Positions 1 through 6,619 of a DNA stretch of 14,810 nt are shown here, one piece after another (position 1 is the first letter of the stretch; every line of letters begins with the position of its first letter). Source of the DNA: Beijerinckiaceae bacterium (GTDB taxonomy: Bacteria > Pseudomonadota > Alphaproteobacteria > Rhizobiales > Beijerinckiaceae). Made by a program: the position numbers and the translations under genes. The notes below the pieces were generated by a model, which was given only the letters and a program-made list of their open reading frames with translations, had not been told where the DNA came from and made no database searches. The stretch is taken from assembly GCA_947455285.1 (NCBI GenBank), contig CANGOK010000044.1, positions 1 to 14,810 of the forward strand, read 5' to 3'.

Positions 1-197
1 CGCTTTCCAGCGAGATCGTCCCCATCGAAGGCGTCCGCTTCCTCGGTCGCCTGCCGCAGGAAATGCAGACCGAATACGCCATGCAGGCGTTGGTGGTGGA
101 CAACGCCCCGCCCGCCGCGCGGGCGCTGATGGACTATCTGCGCGGCGAGGAAGCGCGGGAGATCATGCGCGGGGTGGGGCTTGAGCCTTGCAGTTGA
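1..197 (+). CDS. Periplasmic solute-binding protein, C-terminal end only (ModA-like)
   Basis: Only the last 64 codons are inside the window; the gene begins upstream. The frame opens at base 3 and stops with TGA at 195-197. The visible part has the usual end of a type II periplasmic binding protein of the molybdate-binding (ModA) kind: a strand with P-x-E-G-V-R-F-L-G, an LPQEMQ turn, then A-L-V-V-D and a final helix ALMDYLRGEEAREIMRGVGL ending in EPCS. In this family the last helix commonly reads like A-L-I-x-F-L-x-S-x-A-A-x-x-x-x-x-x-G-x-E-P. The ligand cannot be inferred because the binding residues are outside the window. Family assignment is fairly good; molybdate specificity is not established. 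Confidence 0.7.
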   Translation, partial: LSSEIVPIEGVRFLGRLPQEMQTEYAMQALVVDNAPPAARALMDYLRGEEAREIMRGVGLEPCS

Positions 198-272
198 AAA
201 GACGGTGCTGATGGCGTACCGGTACAGCCTTGCATTCGACCTTAAAATTTCAAATCGGCCGAGCGGCACGCC

Positions 273-479
273 ATGAATTTAATGACCTACAAAGGCTACC
301 AAGCCACCGTCACTTTTGACGAGGGTGCCGATCTTCACCACGGCGAAGTCATGCATTTGCGCGACGTCATCACTTTCCAGAGCAAACGGGAGATCGATCT
401 GCCTGACGCCTTTGCGGAGTCGGTAGCAGACTACCTTCGTTTTTGTGCTGAGCGCGGCGAGGAGCCGCACTCCCCCTGA
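273..479 (+). CDS. Orphan HicB-like antitoxin N-terminal domain (68 aa)
   Basis: The protein matches the N-terminal fold of HicB family antitoxins: YKGYQATVTFDE, then H-H-G-E-V, R-D-V-I-T-F-Q, and the closing helix ESVADYLRFCAERGEEP. Family members of about 110 residues continue after that proline into a ribbon-helix-helix DNA-binding domain. Here the protein ends two residues later (HSP, then TGA), so the DNA-binding half is absent. The other two forward frames just past the stop show no RHH-like remnant. No HicA toxin (a small dsRNA-binding-fold RNase) lies in the 75 bases upstream or the 63 bases downstream. The RBS is weak (GAG about 13 bases upstream). A TAAAAT box at 243-248 and a perfect GTACCGGTAC palindrome at 216-225 may be its promoter region. 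Likely a solitary or degenerating antitoxin-like protein. Confidence 0.6.
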   Translation: MNLMTYKGYQATVTFDEGADLHHGEVMHLRDVITFQSKREIDLPDAFAESVADYLRFCAERGEEPHSP

Positions 480-480
480 A

Positions 481-515
481 AGAAAAAGGCCGCCAACACC
501 TGAGCGCCGACGGCC
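481..515 (-). terminator. Rho-independent terminator of the maiA operon
   Basis: Read on the minus strand, a 7-bp stem (509-515 with 488-494, including one T-G wobble) closes a 14-base loop and is followed by TTTTTC (482-487). It lies 28 bases after the isomerase stop codon, where the end of that transcript is expected. On the plus strand no T-run follows the stem, so it should act mainly for the minus-strand operon. Confidence 0.6.
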
Positions 516-542
516 CCAAAATCCTTCCAATGCCGCCCCACC

Positions 543-1190
543 CTACTCCGCGTCAGGCTGATTGGCAGGCGCCGCCTTCTTGAAGGCCTCTAACTCCATG
601 CAGGCCGCATGAATGCGGCTGATCGTTGGATAGGGCGCCATATCCACGTTGAAGCGGGTGTTGTTGATGACCTGCGGCACGAGGCAGATGTCGGCGAGGC
701 CCGGTTCGTCGCCATGGCAGAACTTGCCCGTTTGAGCCTCGCTGGCGAGACGCGTTTCGAGCGCGCCGAAAGTCTCCGCGACCCAATGGCGGAACCAGCC
801 CGCCGCCGCAGCGTCATCAGCGCCGAAACGGGTCTTGAGGTCTTCCAGCACCCGCAGATTGTTGATCGGGTGGATCTCCAGCGCCACGGCATAGGCGAGC
901 GAACGCACCCGGGCGCGGCCCGCAGCATCCTTCGGCAGGAGCGCGGGGGTGGGCCGCGTCTCCTCGAGATATTCGATGATGGACAGGGACTGGGTCAGCG
1001 TCTGGCCGTCAATCTCAAGAGTCGGAACGAGGCCCTGCGGGTTCAGCTTCAGATAATCCGGCGCGCGCTGCTCGCCCTTGCGCAGATGACGGAACGTCTG
1101 ATCATAGGCGACGCCCTTCAGATTAAGCGCGATCCGCACGCGGAAGGCGGTGGAGGAGCGGAAGTAACCGTGAAGCAAGGCGTCGGACAT
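543..1190 (-). CDS. maiA: Zeta-class glutathione S-transferase: maleylacetoacetate / maleylpyruvate isomerase
   Basis: A 215-residue protein, the normal size for zeta-class GST isomerases. These use glutathione to turn a cis (maleyl) into a trans (fumaryl) double bond in tyrosine/homogentisate or gentisate breakdown. The N-terminal thioredoxin-like domain (about 1-85) has the zeta signature SSTAFRVRIALNLKG at 12-26, with the active-site serines, then NPQGLVPTLEIDG and the QSLSIIEYLEE glutathione-binding stretch. The helical C-terminal half has EIHPINNLRVLE and ADICLVPQV, both typical. The tail (AFKKAAPANQPDAE) recalls NagL-type maleylpyruvate isomerases, so the substrate could be maleylpyruvate. 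It is the second gene of a minus-strand pair, 21 bases after the amidohydrolase, with an AAGGGAA ribosome site. A cytoplasmic role in ring-cleavage product isomerisation fits the neighbours. Confidence 0.88.
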   Translation of the reverse strand: MSDALLHGYFRSSTAFRVRIALNLKGVAYDQTFRHLRKGEQRAPDYLKLNPQGLVPTLEIDGQTLTQSLSIIEYLEETRPTPALLPKDAAGRARVRSLAYAVALEIHPINNLRVLEDLKTRFGADDAAAAGWFRHWVAETFGALETRLASEAQTGKFCHGDEPGLADICLVPQVINNTRFNVDMAPYPTISRIHAACMELEAFKKAAPANQPDAE

Positions 1191-1211
1191 GGAAGATTCC
1201 CTTGATCGATC

Positions 1212-2306
1212 TCAGCCGCGCAGGCGCGGCAAGAACTGCTTGGCGTTCTGCGTCTCGATGGCGCGGATTTGCTCGTCAGACAAGCCCGCCCCGCGCAAGG
1301 CCTTCATATTGGCCTCGGTGGAGACATAGGGATAGTCGGTGCCAAAGACGACTTGCGAGACAGGCACCAGCTTCAGCAAGGCAGCCATAGGCCCGGCGTA
1401 GCCCGCGTTCGCGGTGTCGTAATAAAAGCGCTTGAACTCGGCCTCGATGCCGTCGGGCGCGACTTCCTTGCGGTTCTTGATCTGGATGTTGGAGAGCCAG
1501 TCGATGCGGCTCGACAGCATGGGGATCGTGCCTCCGCCATGAGACCACAGGAAGGTGATGTCGCGGAATTTCCGCAATGAGCCGCTGAACAGCAGGCTAA
1601 GGACGGCGCGGCTGGTGTCGTGAGGCACCTCGATCCACGAATCGCCGATGCCCGGCAGGATGCCAGTGCAGCACGCGGCGGTTGTGGGGTGGAAATAGAC
1701 CACGGCCTTGCGGCGATTCAGCTCTTCGAAGATCGGCGCGAACTTCGGATCGCCCGGATATTTGTCGAGATAGCTCGTGGAGAGATTGACGCCATCGGCC
1801 TTCAACACATCGAAGGCGTACTCAATCTCCTTCAGCGTGCCCTCCACATCGACCATGGAGAGGAAGGCGAAGAGCCCGTAGCGGCCCGGCGACTCGCGCA
1901 TCATGTCCGCGCCGTAATCGTTGATCTCGCGCACGAACTTGCGCGAGGCCTCGGGCTCCATCTTGAACCACTCGCCGGGGGCGGAAGCCATGGAGAGCAT
2001 GCCGGTCTTTACACCGTTGCGGTCCATCTCCTCAAGCGCCTTGGCGCGCGACCAGCTGGCGATCAGCGGGCCGGCGAGACCGCCCGACTTCTGGATGCTC
2101 GGGGGATAGTAATGGAAATGGGTGTCGATGCGCTCGCGAGTCGCGGGCGGCGCGGCGGGCGCCTGCGCGCTGGCGGTCGCGGGCAGGCTCAAGGCCCCCG
2201 CAGCGCCGGCGGCGGCCCCAATGAACGAACGGCGCGAGAGAGGGGCGCAGCAGCCACAGGCCGCAGCATCGGCGTCATGGGCAGCGCTGGCGAAGAAACG
2301 AGACAT
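1212..2306 (-). CDS. Tat-exported amidohydrolase-family enzyme (ACMSD-like decarboxylase/hydrolase)
   Basis: A 364-residue protein of the amidohydrolase_2 (ACMSD-like) family, metal enzymes that mostly decarboxylate aromatic or muconic acids. Metal-site residues are visible in order: the HxH pair H63 and H65 (DTHFHYYPP), H206 (VVYFHP), H256 (WSHGGGT) and D324 (FGTDYPY). The N-terminus is unusual for this family: residues 24-29 read SRRSFIG, a twin-arginine motif, followed by an Ala/Gly-rich hydrophobic stretch (30-42) and a cleavage-like ATASAQA near 44-49. The enzyme is therefore probably folded with its metal in the cytoplasm and exported to the periplasm. A CGCC cluster sits just before the motif. 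The start is backed by GGAGGA at 2311-2316. First gene of the minus-strand unit with the GST; divergent from the VOC gene. Substrate unknown. Confidence 0.85.
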   Translation of the reverse strand: MSRFFASAAHDADAAACGCCAPLSRRSFIGAAAGAAGALSLPATASAQAPAAPPATRERIDTHFHYYPPSIQKSGGLAGPLIASWSRAKALEEMDRNGVKTGMLSMASAPGEWFKMEPEASRKFVREINDYGADMMRESPGRYGLFAFLSMVDVEGTLKEIEYAFDVLKADGVNLSTSYLDKYPGDPKFAPIFEELNRRKAVVYFHPTTAACCTGILPGIGDSWIEVPHDTSRAVLSLLFSGSLRKFRDITFLWSHGGGTIPMLSSRIDWLSNIQIKNRKEVAPDGIEAEFKRFYYDTANAGYAGPMAALLKLVPVSQVVFGTDYPYVSTEANMKALRGAGLSDEQIRAIETQNAKQFLPRLRG

Positions 2307-2326
2307 CTGGTCCTCCCGGGACTTTC

Positions 2327-2356
2327 ATTGTGTTCAAAACAGATTGCCGGACAATC
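2327..2356 (-). promoter_or_regulatory. Candidate promoter and operator of the amidohydrolase-GST operon
   Basis: On the minus strand a -35-like TTGTCC (2349-2354) and a -10-like CACAAT (2327-2332) are 16 bases apart, each matching four of six consensus bases. Overlapping the -35 is a perfect dyad GATTG-N5-CAATC at 2342-2356, a shape typical of repressor sites (MarR-type operators often carry ATTG and CAAT halves). The predicted transcript starts only a short way before the RBS. Inferred from pattern only. Confidence 0.3.
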
Positions 2357-2409
2357 CCGCATCCCGCGCCCGAGATCAAGGTCAGGCCCGGAAGGGCTTA
2401 TCCACGCAG

Positions 2410-2439
2410 TTGTGAAGAGCGCGCGGCGCGTGTCATAAC
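2410..2439 (+). promoter_or_regulatory. Candidate sigma70-type promoter of the dioxygenase-binding protein operon
   Basis: TTGTGA (2410-2415) and CATAAC (2434-2439) are separated by 18 bases and each matches four of six consensus positions. The start would fall near 2446, about 35 bases before the VOC start codon. The region is the only possible place for a promoter between the divergent genes. Pattern-based. Confidence 0.28.
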
Positions 2440-2480
2440 GGCCCATACGCGCCGCAGCGCAAATCCAATGGAGGAAACAG

Positions 2481-3374
2481 ATGATTCAGGTGAAACGGTT
2501 GGGTCACGCCACATTCACAACCCCCGATCTCGAACATCAGCTCGCCTACTGGACGCAGGTCATCGGCCTCAGCGTCGTCGCCCGCGATAAGGACAGCGCG
2601 ATTCTCGCGACCAAGCTCGGGCAGGAATGCATCGCGCTGGAAAGAGCCACGGAGAAAGGTGAACTGCGCCGCATCGCCTTTCAGGTCGCGCCGGGCTCGG
2701 ATCTGGGCGAACTCGCCGCCAAATTGCAGGCGGCGGGCGTCAAGAGCGAACGCCGCTCGGGCATCACGCCGGGCGTCAAGGACGCCATCGCCTTCCATGA
2801 CCCCAAGGGCACGCTGATCGAGGTCTATGCGGATTATGAATTCGCGCCCGACGACGGCTCTGAACAGGGCATCAGCCCGCTGAAATTCGGTCATGTCGCC
2901 TATCGCGTGAAGGACGTGCAGAAAATCACGGCCTTCTATTGCGACATTCTCGGCTTCCGCGTTTCGGACTGGATGGGCGATCACTTCTCCTTCCTGCGCT
3001 GCGGCGTCGATCACCACACGATCAACTTCACGCGCTATGAGGAAGAGCGGCTGCATCACATCGCCTTCGAACTGCGCGACTGGGGCGAAATCCACAACGC
3101 CTGCGATTACCTGACGAAGAAGAACGTGCAGCTCGTGTGGGGTCCGCTGCGCCATGTGGTTGGCCATAACATCGCCGCCTATCATCGCAATCCCGATGAG
3201 ATCCGCGTGGAGCTCTACGCTGAAATGGATCTCATGAAGGACGAGGAGCTCGGTTATTGGGAGCCCCGCCCCTGGCATGAGGAACGCCCGCTGCGTCCCA
3301 AGGTCTGGCCGAAGGATACGCTACGCAGCCAGTGGGGCTTCGGCTCCTTCGGCACATTCCCCGGCTACCCGTAA
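2481..3374 (+). CDS. Extradiol ring-cleavage dioxygenase-like VOC protein
   Basis: A 297-residue two-module vicinal-oxygen-chelate protein, the size and layout of type I extradiol dioxygenases (2,3-dihydroxybiphenyl / catechol 2,3-dioxygenase class), which open catechol-type rings next to the hydroxyls using Fe(II). The first module (about 5-120) lacks metal ligands, as usual. The second (about 133-250) retains the likely iron ligands H138 (KFGHVAY), H192 or H193 (RLHHIAFEL) and E244 (IRVELYAE), plus candidates for the catalytic His and Tyr: H178/H179 (DHHTINF), H229 (GHN) and Y234. The tail is rich in Trp and Pro (YWEPRPWHEERP). The start is set by GAGGAA at 2471-2476. It leads a two-gene unit, 21 bases before a solute-binding protein. 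A functional dioxygenase is likely; the ring substrate is unknown. Confidence 0.85.
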   Translation: MIQVKRLGHATFTTPDLEHQLAYWTQVIGLSVVARDKDSAILATKLGQECIALERATEKGELRRIAFQVAPGSDLGELAAKLQAAGVKSERRSGITPGVKDAIAFHDPKGTLIEVYADYEFAPDDGSEQGISPLKFGHVAYRVKDVQKITAFYCDILGFRVSDWMGDHFSFLRCGVDHHTINFTRYEEERLHHIAFELRDWGEIHNACDYLTKKNVQLVWGPLRHVVGHNIAAYHRNPDEIRVELYAEMDLMKDEELGYWEPRPWHEERPLRPKVWPKDTLRSQWGFGSFGTFPGYP

Positions 3375-3395
3375 AAACAATAAAGGGAGGTACGC

Positions 3396-4388
3396 ATGTT
3401 CGGTCTGATGAAACGCGCCCTTCTCAGCGGCGCGTTCAGCGTGGCGCTGAACTTTGGCGCGCAGGCTGGCGAAGTGCGGTTGCTCAGCTTTGGCGGAGCG
3501 ACCAATCTGCCTATCTGGATGGCGCAGGAAAAGGGCTTCATGGAGAAGGAGGGCGTCAAGCTCACCTTCTCGACCACCAATGGCTCGGTCGATCAGATCC
3601 GCGATTTTTACGCAGGCAAGGTCGATGTCATCAGCACGGCCTTCGATAACATCGTCGCTTATGCCGAAGGGCAGAGCGACATTCCCCTGCCCGGCCCCTT
3701 CGACATGTTCGCCTTCATGGGCGGCCATGGCGGCATGAACACATTGATGGTTCGCCCGGAGATCAAGGGCTATGCCGACATCAAGGGTAAGACGGTCGCC
3801 GTCGACGCCTTGAAGTCGGGCTACGGCATCGTGCTCTACCAGATCCTGAAAGATAAGGGCGGGCTTGAATTCGACAAAGACTACAAAGCAATTTCCGTTG
3901 GAAATACCGACAAGCGTCTTGAAGCCATGCGCGGCGAAAAGGCGGTGGCGGCGATCATCGGTTCGCCGCAGGACATGGCGGTGGAGCGCGAGGGCTACCG
4001 CATGCTCGCCGACGCTGCGCAAGAACTTGGAGCCTATCAGGGCACAGCCTTCGTCACACGCCGCGCCTACGCCAAGGATAAGGAAGCCGATCTCGTGGCT
4101 TTCACCCGCGCCATGTCGAAGGCGCAAGACCATGTTTTCGCCAACAAGGCGGACGCCATCGAAGTCCTGAAGAAATACGCAAAGGGCTTGAACGATGCGG
4201 AGGCCGAACGCCTCTACAAGCGCCTCATCGGCCCCGGAGGTCTGAACCCGCACGGCGCGATCAACCCCAAGGCGATCGAAACCGTGCTGAAGATCCGCGA
4301 GACCTATGGCGAACCCCAGAAGAAAATGGGCCCCATGTCGCGTTATGTGGACACCACCATCTACGACAAGGCGATGGCGGGGAAGTAG
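3396..4388 (+). CDS. ABC transporter periplasmic substrate-binding protein (NMT1/SsuA-like)
   Basis: A 330-residue secreted binding protein. Residues 1-24 form a Sec signal (MFGLMKRALL, hydrophobic core, AQA before the cut near 24/25). The mature part begins like NMT1/SsuA/TauA-type proteins: LSFGGATNLPIWMAQEKGF, then EGVKLTF, an S-x-D-Q-I-R segment, GKVDVISTAFDNIVAY, and the domain crossover around IKGKTVAVDALKSGYG. Such proteins bind aromatic sulfonates, nitrates, pyrimidine precursors or aromatic acids. RBS GGAGG at 3386-3390, six bases before ATG. It follows the dioxygenase by 21 bases, so its ligand is probably the substrate of the surrounding pathway. No permease or ATPase is encoded here, so it must use components from elsewhere or lie apart from its transporter genes. 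Confidence 0.82.
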   Translation: MFGLMKRALLSGAFSVALNFGAQAGEVRLLSFGGATNLPIWMAQEKGFMEKEGVKLTFSTTNGSVDQIRDFYAGKVDVISTAFDNIVAYAEGQSDIPLPGPFDMFAFMGGHGGMNTLMVRPEIKGYADIKGKTVAVDALKSGYGIVLYQILKDKGGLEFDKDYKAISVGNTDKRLEAMRGEKAVAAIIGSPQDMAVEREGYRMLADAAQELGAYQGTAFVTRRAYAKDKEADLVAFTRAMSKAQDHVFANKADAIEVLKKYAKGLNDAEAERLYKRLIGPGGLNPHGAINPKAIETVLKIRETYGEPQKKMGPMSRYVDTTIYDKAMAGK

Positions 4389-4407
4389 ATAGAGGCGCAC
4401 CCATCAT

Positions 4408-4551
4408 TACCCTCCCCCTTGTGGGGAGTGTCGGCACGCATAGCGTGACGGGGTGGGGGGCGTGAGGCGCTGATCATTGGCGCAGTTGCAACGCGCGTGA
4501 CTAAAGGCCTCACGACCCCCACCCCTTACCCCTCCCCACAAGGGGGAGGGG
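4408..4551. repeat. Structured palindromic intergenic repeat, copy 1
   Basis: A 144-bp imperfect palindrome between two convergent genes. The outer arms (4410-4428 and 4532-4550) are a perfect 19-bp inverted repeat of the form ccctcccccttgtggggag. Inner arms (4450-4468 with 4507-4525) match at 18 of 19. Between outer and inner left arms sits a small hairpin cacgc-ata-gcgtg (4435-4447). The loop (4469-4506) is less conserved. The same architecture recurs at 8442-8586. The right arm overlaps the 3' end of the CoA-transferase gene and supplies its stop codon. No T-run follows either arm, so it is not a classical intrinsic terminator. It resembles Rhizobiales mosaic/REP-like elements, but the family name could not be verified. 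Confidence 0.9.
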
Positions 4552-5689
4552 AACTGCAAGCGTTTCGCAAAGCCAACGCTCCCATCACCTCCTGCGTATG
4601 TTCGCCAATCATCGGCGGCGCCTGCATCTGCTCTAAGGGGCGCGCGCCGTCGATGAGAAGCGGACAGGCGACGGAGGTCACCTTACCCATCTGGGGGTGA
4701 TGCATATCCACCGCCACCCCAAGCGCAAGAACCTGCGGGTCTTCCAACGCCTCCCTCACATTATGGATCGGCGAGAAAGGCACATCGCTTTTTTCCAGCA
4801 GCGCCATCCAGTCGCCACGCGGACGCGTGAGGAAACGCGCCGCCAATAAATCCTTCAGCAGATGATAGTGGCCGACGCGCGTCTGGTGCGTGCGGAAACG
4901 TTCGTCCTCCAGCAGCTCGGTCGCGCCCAAAGTCTCCACGAGTTCCCGCCAGAATTTTTCCGTCGTCGAGAGATGAATTCCGATCAGTCGGTCATCGGCG
5001 CAGCGGAAGGCGAAACATTGCGAGCGCACGATGCGCGAATATTTTGAGCCCACGATCCCCGCCATCGTGTAGTTCGTATAGGCGTCCTGAATGAAGGCCA
5101 TGGCGCTTTCGAGCATGTTCACCTCTATGCGCCGCCCCTGCCCCGTGCGGCCGCGCTCGACAAGCGCGCCCATGACGCCATAGGCCGCATACATGCCGGT
5201 CGCGTTGTCGGCGACAGTCGGACCGAAGGACTCGGGCGCTTCAGGCTCGATGAGGAAGCTCGCGACCCCGCTCAAGGCCTGCCCCACAGTGTCGAAAGCG
5301 GGCCTGTCGCGATATGGCCCCTTGGCGCCAAAGCCAGTGATCGAACATTGGATGAGGCGCGGATTGCGTTCGCGCAGCGCATCGGGCGCAAGGCCAAGCT
5401 TCTCGATCACGCCGGGGCGGAAATTGTCGATCAGCACATCGGCTGTGTCGATCAGGGCGAGGAGATCAGCGCGTCCTTGCGGCGTCGCCGTATCGATGAC
5501 GACGCTCTTCTTGTTGCGATTGTAGGCGGCGAACGCAGGCCCATAGGTCGAGCCATGGCCGCGTCGGAAGGGATCGCCCTCGGGCCGCTCGACCTTGATC
5601 ACCTCGGCGCCAAGATCGGCGAGCATCATCGCGGCGAGCGGGCCGGTGATGAAATTGCCAAGCTCGACGACCCTGATTCCCTGCAGCAT
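4526..5689 (-). CDS. Class III CoA-transferase (CaiB/BaiF family)
   Basis: A 387-residue protein of the CaiB/BaiF (family III) CoA-transferases, which move CoA between organic acids through an aspartyl-CoA anhydride. The family start motif is clear (GIRVVELGNFITGPLAAMML, then LGAEVIKVERPEGDP), followed by NRNKKSVVID, DVLIDNFRPGV and SITGFGAKGPYRDRP. The catalytic aspartate is D161 in VADNATGMYAA. GGGGAGGA lies just before the start codon. It is transcribed alone, divergent from the alpha/beta hydrolase. The 3' end runs into the palindromic repeat: the last nine or so residues (SSPPPCGEG) and the TAA stop are repeat-encoded, so the original C-terminus was probably different. It probably activates an acid intermediate of the local pathway; donor and acceptor cannot be told. 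Confidence 0.88.
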   Translation of the reverse strand: MLQGIRVVELGNFITGPLAAMMLADLGAEVIKVERPEGDPFRRGHGSTYGPAFAAYNRNKKSVVIDTATPQGRADLLALIDTADVLIDNFRPGVIEKLGLAPDALRERNPRLIQCSITGFGAKGPYRDRPAFDTVGQALSGVASFLIEPEAPESFGPTVADNATGMYAAYGVMGALVERGRTGQGRRIEVNMLESAMAFIQDAYTNYTMAGIVGSKYSRIVRSQCFAFRCADDRLIGIHLSTTEKFWRELVETLGATELLEDERFRTHQTRVGHYHLLKDLLAARFLTRPRGDWMALLEKSDVPFSPIHNVREALEDPQVLALGVAVDMHHPQMGKVTSVACPLLIDGARPLEQMQAPPMIGEHTQEVMGALALRNACSSPPPCGEG

Positions 5690-5746
5690 GCTTCCTCCCC
5701 GAAAGCCCCGACCCTTGCCGTGGATTTTGAATCTCGTATTGCGCTA

Positions 5747-5776
5747 CTTGAGCGACAGCGCACAAGCGCCTACCGT
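5747..5776 (+). promoter_or_regulatory. Candidate promoter with dyad for the hydrolase-monooxygenase operon
   Basis: A 20-bp imperfect dyad, CTTGAGC (5747-5753), six bases, then GCACAAG (5760-5766; six of seven pair), overlaps a -35-like TTGAGC (5748-5753). A weak -10, TACCGT (5771-5776), follows after 17 bases. It sits in the 135-bp divergent gap between the CoA-transferase and the alpha/beta hydrolase. This would suit a repressor or activator site. Pattern only. Confidence 0.25.
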
Positions 5777-5824
5777 AAGGCTGCGGGCGCGGGGATCACA
5801 AGCGCCAAATCGGGGAAACGACCA

Positions 5825-6598
5825 ATGACGTTCGTGGCGCAGACGCTCGCGGTGAATGGGGCGAAGGTTGCTTTCAATCGCGGAGGCGCAGGCGAACCGC
5901 TGCTGTTCCTGCATGGCGCCGATGGCCTGACCGAATGGCCCGAAATCCTCGACGATCTCGCGCAGACTTTTGACGTCATCGTTCCCGATCTGCCGGGCTT
6001 CGGCCTTTCCGAAGCGCCCGCTTTCGTCGATGACATTTCCGACGTCGCCTATCTTCTTATGGACATGCTGGAGCAGATGAATCTCAGCGGCGTCCGCATC
6101 GTCGGCCATTCGCTGGGCGGTTGGGCGGCGCTTGAGATGGCGGTGCGCTCCTGTGAACGCATCCGCTCCATGGCCCTGATCGCTCCGGCAGGCATCCATG
6201 TGAAGGGCTCGCCGAAAGCCGACATCTACATGATCGACCCGGATGAACAGGCGCGCCTCGCCTATGCGGACGCCGAGCTTGGCGCTGCGGCGGCTGCGCG
6301 CGCGCTCGTCAGCAAGCATCAGAATCAGGCGATCCTCAACCGCATCGCCAGCGCGCGCCTTGGCTGGAACCCGCGCCTCTATAATCCACGCCTCGAACGT
6401 TGGCTGCACCGCGTCAATAAGCCCACCATGATCGTTTGGGGCGACACGGATCGCATCATTCCGCCAGTCTATGCAGACGCCTTCAGCGGCTTCATGCCCT
6501 CGGCGAAAGTGGTGAAGATCGCCAGCGCAGGCCACCTGCCCCATGTGGAGAAGCGCGCTGAAGTCTGCGCGCTGCTGCGGAATTTCCTCCAGGACTGA
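5825..6598 (+). CDS. Alpha/beta hydrolase (carboxylesterase / C-C hydrolase type)
   Basis: A 257-residue alpha/beta-hydrolase-fold protein. The expected elements are in order: the oxyanion HG turn at 30-31 (FLHGADG), PDLPGFGLSE, the nucleophile elbow GHSLGG with S96, the acid D209 (GDTDRIIPP) and the base H237 (AGHLPHVE). It resembles meta-cleavage-product hydrolases, N-formylmaleamate deformylase or aminoacrylate hydrolase in size and fold, but the sequence does not decide between them. The start at 5825 is chosen because GGGGA (5812-5816) precedes it and the domain begins there; the same frame is open far upstream, but that part is antisense to the CoA-transferase. It is first of three plus-strand genes, 21 bases before the flavin monooxygenase. 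A likely role is hydrolysis of a ring-opened intermediate. Confidence 0.85.
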   Translation: MTFVAQTLAVNGAKVAFNRGGAGEPLLFLHGADGLTEWPEILDDLAQTFDVIVPDLPGFGLSEAPAFVDDISDVAYLLMDMLEQMNLSGVRIVGHSLGGWAALEMAVRSCERIRSMALIAPAGIHVKGSPKADIYMIDPDEQARLAYADAELGAAAAARALVSKHQNQAILNRIASARLGWNPRLYNPRLERWLHRVNKPTMIVWGDTDRIIPPVYADAFSGFMPSAKVVKIASAGHLPHVEKRAEVCALLRNFLQD

Positions 6599-6619
6599 TC
6601 GACGGGCGGAGGGCTAGCG

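Noticed and set aside
2433..3278. Minus-strand frame (281 codons) opposite the VOC dioxygenase
   Set aside because: No ribosome site or domain; the plus-strand gene has clear metal-ligand motifs and a strong RBS.
4408..4551. Classical rho-independent terminator
   Set aside because: The stem is strong but no T-run follows either arm, and the length and nested design are not those of an intrinsic terminator; a termination role by other means stays possible.
5348..5824. N-terminal extension of the alpha/beta hydrolase frame
   Set aside because: The extra 159 codons lie opposite the CoA-transferase and its promoter; the ribosome site and family alignment support the start at 5825.
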